Shown here piece after piece: positions 6,435 through 11,081 of a stretch of DNA of 11,081 nucleotides. The DNA comes from Bacteroidia bacterium (GTDB lineage Bacteria > Bacteroidota > Bacteroidia > Bacteroidales > BM523), in the NCBI GenBank assembly GCA_016209245.1, contig JACQWN010000221.1, positions 1 through 11,081 on the forward strand. The letters are read 5' to 3'. The translations under genes and the position numbers were made by a program. Below the pieces are notes generated by a model. It saw only the letters and a program-made list of their open reading frames with translations. It did not search any database and had not been told where the DNA came from. Within the stretch, counting starts at the first letter, position 1. Each line of letters opens with the position of its first letter.

Positions 6435-7610
6435 TCAGGTGATTGTAGGTAAAACTTCAGTCAGAAATTCGTGAAGGTTATAGCACCATATACTGTTTTT
6501 AGCAGGAAAGACATCGCCTGAGGGCATAATGACATAATTTTTAGCCGTTTTAAGATCTTCAATACATTGATAAAATCCTTTTGAAACTTGTGGGGCGGTT
6601 GAAAGTTTTATTTCTATCAGTGCTATGGGTTTCATCGTCTTTACAAGCACTAAATCGGTCTCAGCGCCCTGGTGAGTACGATAGAAATATAGCTCAATAT
6701 TTTTATTTTTTAATTGACGTATTTGTTCAATGACAAATCCTTCCCAGGATGCACCGACAATCGTATGACCGAAAAGAGAATTAAAATCATAGATATTATT
6801 AAGGTAATGTAAAATACCTGTATCGCGTATATAGATTTTAGGTGATTTAACCAATCTCTTGTTTATATTGAAAAACCATGGGGATAATCGTGTAAGTAAA
6901 AATGCACCCTCCATATAATTTAAATACCGGTTTAAAGTTGGGGTTGAAATTCCTAACGCTCTGGAATATGACTCGTTATTCCATAGACTACTACTATTGT
7001 GGGCAATCATTTGCCAAAAACGTTCTATAACTTTAGGAAGAAATTCGACACCAAAAAGTTCATTCATATCTTTTTCAATATATGAACGGATAAAATGTTG
7101 ATACCAATTAAATGCACTCTCATTATTATTTGAAAGCAAAGGAACGGGAAACCCGCCTTTTAACCACAAATCTTCTTGAGAAATTCCTGAAGCAAACGCT
7201 TCTTGAATATTTATACCGGATAAATCGACATACGCAATTCTACCTGCCAATGATTCCGAAATCCCTTTTACAAGCTTTGGCGATGATGAACCAAGCAGTA
7301 AAAATCGTCCAGGTTTCCGCGACATATCAATAAGTGAACGTAGTAATGGAAATAGATGCGGCATACGCTGCATTTCATCAATGATAATCAACTTATCGCT
7401 GTTTTTGATTAAGTATGCTTCAGCATCATTAATAAGTCGTTGTAAATGTGAGTTTTTCTCCAGATCTAAATATAATACGGGCGGTTCTATTATTTCAGAA
7501 ATAGTATTCGCCAGAGTCGTCTTCCCTATCTGCCTTGGGCCGAGAATAATAGTAACCGGAAAGTTTTTGAGACAATTTAATAATTCTTCCTGGATATACC
7601 GCTTTATCAT
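6435..7610 (-). CDS. AAA ATPase with DUF4143 and PD-(D/E)XK-like C-terminus
   Basis: The preferred ATG is at 7608-7610 (391 residues, beginning MIKRYIQEELL as is usual in the family); the frame also opens at ATG 7634 (399 residues, used for numbering). The N-terminal AAA_14 domain has Walker A GPRQIGKTT (32-40), Walker B LIIIDEMQ (82-89) and the strand FLLLGSSSP (111-119) typical of this group. A central helical DUF4143 region follows (about 175-290). The C-terminal part has the PD-(D/E)XK-like pattern E298 in WEGF, D327 in GAETD and E341-x-K343 in ALIEIKLS. All key residues look intact. These ATPases are common orphan genes in Bacteroidota and archaea with no agreed cellular role. No cognate partner gene is adjacent; downstream is a hairpin repeat and upstream a rearranged region. 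A nucleic-acid-related role is inferred only from the nuclease-like fold. Confidence 0.92.
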   Translation of the reverse strand: MIKRYIQEELLNCLKNFPVTIILGPRQIGKTTLANTISEIIEPPVLYLDLEKNSHLQRLINDAEAYLIKNSDKLIIIDEMQRMPHLFPLLRSLIDMSRKPGRFLLLGSSSPKLVKGISESLAGRIAYVDLSGINIQEAFASGISQEDLWLKGGFPVPLLSNNNESAFNWYQHFIRSYIEKDMNELFGVEFLPKVIERFWQMIAHNSSSLWNNESYSRALGISTPTLNRYLNYMEGAFLLTRLSPWFFNINKRLVKSPKIYIRDTGILHYLNNIYDFNSLFGHTIVGASWEGFVIEQIRQLKNKNIELYFYRTHQGAETDLVLVKTMKPIALIEIKLSTAPQVSKGFYQCIEDLKTAKNYVIMPSGDVFPAKNSIWCYNLHEFLTEVLPTIT

Positions 7611-7661
7611 TTTACAAAAATAATAATTAACCATAAAAAATACAAATCATAATTAAAATAT

Positions 7662-7726
7662 TTCATGGTTAATAAATAAATACATCCATGAAAAATATAA
7701 AGGTTGTTTAGTTTTATTCATGGATG
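7662..7726. promoter_or_regulatory. Three alternating TTCATGG words upstream of the ATPase gene
   Basis: TTCATGG occurs at 7662-7668 (+), as CCATGAA at 7686-7692, and again at 7717-7723 (+). The second and third form an exact 10-bp inverted pair, CATCCATGAA (7683-7692) / TTCATGGATG (7717-7726). The flanks are also similar: AATATTTCATGG at the first copy and TATTTTTCATGG at the second, read on the minus strand. They lie 50-115 bp upstream of the ATPase start. Possible readings are operator sites, a hairpin, or terminal inverted repeats of a small element. The sequence does not favour one strongly. Confidence 0.4.
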
Positions 7727-7861
7727 ACTAATAAAAAGCGACTTTGTCAAGCTTGGGAGCGGATGAATATTGATAAGTGGCTGGTAGAGAATATTTCTGA
7801 ATATCAGCTGCATGATATTTCCCGTCTGATGGTATCGGCGATTTTCACCCCTGCATCCTGA
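7724..7861 (+). pseudogene. Short plus-strand reading frame, probable truncated 5' gene fragment
   Basis: ATG at 7724 opens a 45-codon frame ending in TGA at 7859-7861. Its first 36 codons, MTNKKRLCQAWERMNIDKWL and onward to SRLM, have a protein-like composition: basic N-terminus, two Trp, amphipathic helical pattern. The last nine codons lie in DNA that is clearly the antisense of the MuiA-type gene (7804-8280). The natural reading is that a gene starting at 7724 lost everything after about 7830 at a rearrangement junction. I do not recognise the family. The N-terminus of a transposase or other DNA-binding protein is a guess. It may also be chance, since the frame is short. Confidence 0.35.
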
Positions 7862-8280
7862 CCGCCAATCTCTGCATTAGAAAGCAACATCTTTTCTTCT
7901 GAAGAATAAACTTCAAGCATGTTATATTGGGATGTCAACTGGTTTTGCATCCTTTCAACCGAATCTTCCATAGCAATGATTTCCTTGCTTTTTTCTTCGG
8001 TTTTTAAATAATTAACCTGGTGGAGAACCGAAAGAATAGTAAAATTTCCTTTCCCTGTTGCTTGTATGCTTTGTTGATCAATGTTTTGAGGTAATCCATC
8101 AAATATCATAATGGTAGTCCCAGCCGGTATTGACAAATTGCCTGAACGCGTTATTTGGGCGCCTGACAGAAATACAGTAACTTCCGTAATAGCAGACTTC
8201 ACAATCTTCTCACCTTCGGACGCAAAATTATACTGAGATGTTAGGCATAAAAAAATTAGTATTATCGAAATTTTTTTCAT
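7804..8280 (-). pseudogene. Truncated MuiA-type DUF4140/DUF4139 protein, N-terminal fragment
   Basis: The frame gives 158 residues from ATG 8280. Residues 1-21 are a signal peptide (MKKISIILIFLCLTSQYNFA). Residues about 28-95 match the N-terminal DUF4140 domain of MuiA-type proteins: ITEVTVFLSGAQITRSGNL, then DGLPQNIDQQSIQATG. A coiled-coil stretch follows (about 97-145) with NAEIGGQDAGVKIAD, which in this family is followed by a helix and then the large DUF4139 beta domain. Here homology stops at about D148 (near 7834), and ten unrelated residues (TIRREISCS) precede TGA. Full-length relatives have roughly 500-650 residues, and the missing part is not found in the 170 bp before the ATPase gene. 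It is therefore probably a broken gene, though a short secreted product could still be made. The role of the intact family is unclear. Confidence 0.75.
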
Positions 8281-8292
8281 AATTTTAGGGTT

Positions 8293-8300
8293 TAAATTTG
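8293..8300 (+). promoter_or_regulatory. Probable -7 promoter element for the YwqK/OmpA gene
   Basis: TAAATTTG is an exact TAnnTTTG on the plus strand, 36 bp before the ATG at 8337, within the 56-bp space between the divergent genes. Transcription would start near 8306. I see no clear TTG about 19 nt upstream, so only the -7 element is supported. Confidence 0.45.
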
Positions 8301-8336
8301 CAACTAAAATAGTTTCTTTTTATAACAAAAAAAAAT

Positions 8337-8822
8337 ATGCTGAAAAATGTAAGATTGATAACGAAACTGATAATCCCACTCGCTTTGTATTTCAACAGTT
8401 TTACAGTATTGAGCCAGACAAAAGACGAATTTTATGAAGACGGCACTTTGAAGGGGCGAGGTGAATATTCGAATTATACATACATGAATCCTAAAATAGG
8501 CTCAATAAACCATCCTAAAACAAAATTCAAGAAAAAAACAGGCGAATGGACATATTGGTACCGCGATGGAGCTTTAATGCGTACAGAGTCATATCTCGAT
8601 GAAAAAAAAGGTTATGATTTGGCAAATATCCCTGATGGTTCATGGAAATATTATGACCATGAAGAAACGCTTATCAAAGAAGAAATTTACCGCGAGGGCA
8701 GATTAATAGGCCTTGAGGTTTTCGCCCAAGGAATTATTGACGAAAAGTCCGTATCGTTCCTGCCGATACTTCCATTCATGGGAAAATTATGCTTATCGGC
8801 CCAAATGCAAAATCACTTGTGA
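8337..8822 (+). CDS. YwqK/MORN-repeat surface protein, 5' part of a frameshifted gene
   Basis: ATG 8337 opens a 161-residue frame. Residues 1-27 form a signal peptide ending near VLSQ. MORN_2/YwqK-like repeats follow: FYEDGTLKGRGEYS (32-45), TGEWTYWYRDGALMRTESY (68-86) and PDGSWKYYDHEETLIKEEIY (99-118). Up to K137 the sequence is repeat-like. The final 24 residues (SVSFLPILPF onward) are probably out of frame. Adding one A to the AAAA at 8743-8746 joins DEK (135-137) to VRIVPADTSIHGKIMLIGPN and onward into the next frame, giving one 521-residue protein ending at 9901. The two halves are therefore treated here as one gene with a one-base deletion, a sequencing error, or less likely a -1 ribosomal slip at A-AAG. 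The repeats suggest an exported protein; binding partners are unknown. Confidence 0.8.
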   Translation: MLKNVRLITKLIIPLALYFNSFTVLSQTKDEFYEDGTLKGRGEYSNYTYMNPKIGSINHPKTKFKKKTGEWTYWYRDGALMRTESYLDEKKGYDLANIPDGSWKYYDHEETLIKEEIYREGRLIGLEVFAQGIIDEKSVSFLPILPFMGKLCLSAQMQNHL

Positions 8823-9901
8823 AGGAAAATATTTACTATGACAGTCTTTTGATAAGAAAAGAAATCAGAACAGGACAAACTCCTTATTATTATGAAATTT
8901 ATAAAGAAACTTCCGAAACGACAGACAGCAGCAATCTTATAGTCAATTCCGGTTTTGAAGAATACAAAAAATTACCCGACGGCTCGGGGCAACTTGATAT
9001 TTGCGTCAGGGGCTGGTATAATGCAGGCACAGGCAAAGCGACATATTATACGAAATATACCGACAATCAATATGCATCTTCTCCTATAAACAGCAACGGA
9101 TACCAGATGCCCCATGACGGCTCGGCTTATGCCGGTATTAACACGCAAAGCCAGGAATATATAATGATATCGCTAAAAGATACTTTGCAAAAGGATTCAC
9201 TCTATTGCGTTGAGCTTTATGTGTCAAAAGCGGAAAATTCAAGCGCCGGAATAGCTGAATTAGGCGCCATCTTTTCAGCTGAAAAAAAAATTATAAGAGC
9301 GAATGAACCCGCAATTCCTCATATTACCTTTACTTCACGCAGCGGATTTAATGATACGGAAAGCTGGATGAGAACTTGTACAACTTTCACCGCCGAAGGC
9401 TATGAACTATATATCATTTTAGGAAGCTTCAAAGAAAAACCCATAGCACATTATTATATTGATGATATTTCAATCAGAGCTGTCAAATCGGCCATAGATT
9501 GCAATTGTATCGAAGAAATTACTTTCGACCAGCTTTCTTATTATGATTTTAAAGTTGGTATGAATATACGAATGGCTTTTGTTACCTTTGAGCAAAGCAA
9601 ATCTGTTTTAACTGCTTCTTCTTATATTGAACTGGACAATTTTGCAGCAATGATGCAGGAACATAAAACTATGATTGCAGAACTTGCAAGCCATACATTC
9701 AATAGCGGTAACATTGAATCTGACAAGCAATTAACTTCCGCACGTGCAAAAGCAATTTGGGATTATCTTGTTAAAAAGGGAATCGCTGCAAACAGAATTA
9801 AATATAAAGGTTATGGCAGCACAGAACCAATAGCGGATAACTCAACCGAAGAAGGAAAAAGTAAAAATGACAGGGTTGAAATCAGAATTATTTCATTATA
9901 A
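8742..9901 (+). CDS. OmpA-family C-terminal part of the same frameshifted gene
   Basis: The frame is open from 8742 (just after TGA at 8739-8741) and its first ATG is at 8789 (370 residues; numbering from there). Residues about 1-40 continue the YwqK-like repeats (NIYYDSLLIRKE). Residues about 49-232 resemble the jelly-roll domain that often precedes OmpA domains in Bacteroidota: NLIVNSGFEEYKKLP, AYAGINT, YCVELYVS, YYIDDISI. Residues about 263-369 are an OmpA-like peptidoglycan-binding domain: FVTFEQSKSVLT, LTSARAKAIWDYLVKKGI, NRIKYKGYGSTEPI, NDRVEIRI. The usual GHTD motif reads SHTF (301-304), so the Asp that contacts diaminopimelate is missing, whereas the Arg of SARA is kept. The ATG at 8789 has no promoter or ribosome site of its own and no signal peptide, so an independent gene is unlikely. 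The intact product would anchor an outer-membrane or surface module to the wall. Confidence 0.82.
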
Positions 9902-9907
9902 AAATAT

Positions 9908-9977
9908 CTGTTTCCAGTTCGCACTCGTCTTCAGACGAGAGCGTTCTTAGGCTCTCGACTAAGTCGAACGCAAACAG
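9908..9977. repeat. Multi-hairpin REP-like palindromic element
   Basis: An outer stem is formed by CTGTTT (9908-9913) with AAACAG (9972-9977) and GTTCG (9917-9921) with CGAAC (9965-9969). Inside it are CTCGTCT/AGACGAG (9924-9930/9933-9939), GAGAGC/GCTCTC (9937-9942/9951-9956, overlapping the first hairpin by three bases) and TCGAC/GTCGA (9955-9959/9963-9967). The whole folds as a small branched structure starting 7 nt after the stop codon of the OmpA gene. It resembles intergenic palindromes (CTCGTCT...AGACGAG type) that I associate with REP-like repeats in Bacteroidota, sometimes mobilised by REP-associated tyrosine transposases, but none is encoded here. It may also serve as a transcript end or stabiliser, although no T-run follows. 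Confidence 0.75.
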
Positions 9978-10241
9978 GGGGATAAATCGAATATCAGATA
10001 TATTAATGGTTCGTGTAATCCTGTGTATTCGGCTGTGAAAAGAGTTAATATATTATAAAATTGTAACTACTCCCCCTGTTTTGATTCAACAGATGAGGTG
10101 AGAGATAAGACATTTTTTTTTTAACTTTCAGCAGTTTTTATAAACTTGTTACTGTTAATAAAAATGGGGGTTGTTTTTTAAAAATGATTATCTTTGAAGG
10201 ATGAATAGTTCAATTTTAAATTTTATTTAAATTATACTAAT
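9978..10241. other. Intergenic region with inverted pair and degenerate short repeats
   Basis: I see no gene here. AAACAGGGGG (9972-9981, overlapping the end of the REP-like element) is inverted exactly as CCCCCTGTTT at 10072-10081, 90 bp away. Positions about 10010-10037 consist of three imperfect units, TTCGTGTAA, TCCTGTGTA and TTCGGCTGTG, which look like a decayed 9-10-bp tandem repeat. The rest is AT-rich, with a run of ten T at 10112-10121 and a GGGGG at 10166-10170. The promoter for the following gene lies near the right end. Confidence 0.6.
10189..10196 (+). promoter_or_regulatory. Probable -7 promoter element for the large secreted protein
   Basis: TATCTTTG fits TAnnTTTG and lies 45 bp before the ATG at 10242; transcription would begin near 10203. 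A TTG at 10171-10173 could be the -33 element, but its 15-nt spacing is short. The leader is AT-rich with no Shine-Dalgarno sequence. Confidence 0.45.
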
Positions 10242-11081
10242 ATGCAAAGAACAACTGAACTCTCAGAACTGGAATATTTGAAATTAGGTTCAAGAATATT
10301 TTCCCCTTTATTATTTATTATTTTATTTTTATTTTTTATTTTATTCGTTTCATCGCCGATTCTTGCTGCTACATATTACTCAAAAGTTACAGGCAACTGG
10401 GGCGATGCAGGTACATGGGGCACGGCTTGCGGAAGCGGGACAGGCGCTGTGCCAACCTCTGCCGATGATGTGATTATTTGCAGCGAATATACGATAACTG
10501 TTAATATTAGCGGTGCAGTTTGCAATGCACTCACTATTAATAGCGGCGGCTTTATTATTATTAGCACAGCCGGAGGCGGGAAAGACCTCACCGTTAACTC
10601 TACGCTTACTATTGACGGAACGCTTACTATCGGCAATGCTGCTAATCGTTTCCTTGATGCAAAGGGAGATGTGATTATCGGCAGCACAGGCAGCCTGGAT
10701 AATCAGCGGAAATTTATTATGTATGCTGGAAAAGTTTTTAGCATTCTTGGAAGCGGAACCTACATTCATAATCCCAGTACTGCTTCTGACGACACAATGT
10801 TTTCGCTGGCGACTGAAGATTTTTCAGCAAGCAGCAATGTTACCATAAGCACCTGGGTGAATACTACCACTGCTCTCACTGCAAATATGACCGGCAATTA
10901 CGGAAATTTAACGCTTAACTATACCGGCGGGAACTGGGAACAGGACGGTAACCTTGGAATCGTCAACACCATTCAGGGGAACTTCACCATTGGAGCCAGT
11001 TGTATTATAACGCTTGACAATACAAAAACAACAGACATTACCGTTACTATCGGCGGAAATCTCACTGTTGACGGTGAACTT
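10242..11081 (+). CDS. Large secreted surface protein, 5' part (runs off window)
   Basis: ATG at 10242 opens a frame of 280 codons with no stop before the window end. Residues 1-43 are a signal sequence with an unusually long polar start (MQRTTELSELEYLKLGSRIF), then a strongly hydrophobic core (21-42) and a likely cut near ILAA/T. The mature protein begins YYSKVTGNWGDAGTW (45-59), a pattern seen at the start of many large Bacteroidota exoproteins. It continues as short beta-strand repeats rich in Gly, Thr, Asn and Ile: SGAVCNALTINSGG, LTVNSTLTIDGTLTIGNA, VIIGSTGSLDN, GNLTLNYTGGNW, TVTIGGNLTVDG. These suggest a beta-solenoid adhesin-like structure. Such proteins are often exported by the type IX system, whose C-terminal sorting domain would lie outside the window. 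Base composition is richer in G+C than in the flanking intergenic DNA. Ligand and function are unknown. Confidence 0.88.
   Translation, partial: MQRTTELSELEYLKLGSRIFSPLLFIILFLFFILFVSSPILAATYYSKVTGNWGDAGTWGTACGSGTGAVPTSADDVIICSEYTITVNISGAVCNALTINSGGFIIISTAGGGKDLTVNSTLTIDGTLTIGNAANRFLDAKGDVIIGSTGSLDNQRKFIMYAGKVFSILGSGTYIHNPSTASDDTMFSLATEDFSASSNVTISTWVNTTTALTANMTGNYGNLTLNYTGGNWEQDGNLGIVNTIQGNFTIGASCIITLDNTKTTDITVTIGGNLTVDGEL

Noticed and set aside
6435..7634. Toxin-antitoxin or defence system around the DUF4143 ATPase
   Set aside because: No partner gene is adjacent; neighbours are a hairpin repeat and a broken gene, so no system can be supported.
8789..9901. Independent OmpA gene starting at ATG 8789
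   Set aside because: There is no signal peptide, promoter or ribosome site at 8789, and one added base joins it in frame to the secreted upstream half.
10376..10769. Two minus-strand reading frames (10376-10687 and 10380-10769)
   Set aside because: They lie antisense to the strongly protein-like secreted protein frame and have biased, low-complexity composition.

Overview
The window looks like chromosomal DNA from a member of the Bacteroidota. The DNA is AT-rich. Several gene starts are preceded by the Bacteroidota -7 promoter word TAnnTTTG (at 3590-3597 +, 6214-6221 -, 8293-8300 + and 10189-10196 +), and no start has an obvious Shine-Dalgarno sequence. The protein types also fit: OmpA-like surface proteins fused to other domains, a YwqK/MORN-repeat protein, a MuiA-type DUF4140 protein, an AAA/DUF4143 ATPase and a large secreted protein with a Bacteroidota-style 'GNWxxxxTW' N-terminus. 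No rRNA, tRNA, CRISPR array, integrase or intact transposase was found.

Layout from left to right. Positions 1-204 are an 8-bp tandem array (AACACTTG) that runs into the stop codon of a lutA-type Fe-S oxidoreductase gene (199-918, -). Six bases upstream of lutA ends a secreted protein carrying a CAP-like domain, an OmpA-like domain and a long helical tail (925-3375, -), so the two are probably co-transcribed. A structured repeat element (3402-3547) and a well-formed plus-strand promoter fill the divergent space before an uncharacterised five-helix membrane protein (3628-4401, +). That gene meets a FadE/VLCAD-type acyl-CoA dehydrogenase gene (4402-6183, -) stop codon to stop codon with no spacer. 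A strong 31-bp-stem hairpin (6277-6348) separates the latter from a DUF4143 ATPase gene (6435-7610, -).

The 7635-8280 stretch looks rearranged. A MuiA-type gene keeps only about 150 N-terminal residues and breaks near 7830, where it meets a 36-codon plus-strand reading frame of unknown origin. Three alternating TTCATGG words lie beside it. Next comes a YwqK/MORN plus OmpA surface-protein gene (8337-9901, +) split by a one-base frameshift in an A-tract at 8743-8746; one extra A gives a single 521-residue frame. A multi-hairpin, REP-like palindrome (9908-9977) follows, then low-complexity intergenic DNA, and finally the 5' end of a large secreted protein (10242 to the window end, +) that is cut by the window edge.

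Functionally, two genes are metabolic (lactate-type Fe-S oxidoreductase, fatty-acid beta-oxidation), at least three concern the cell envelope or surface, one is an orphan ATPase, and the rest are broken or unknown. I see no complete new multi-gene defence or biosynthetic system. The most distinctive signals are the unrelated short-word tandem or inverted repeats that occupy most intergenic spaces, the truncating junction at about 7830, and the degenerate CAP-OmpA fusion beside lutA.
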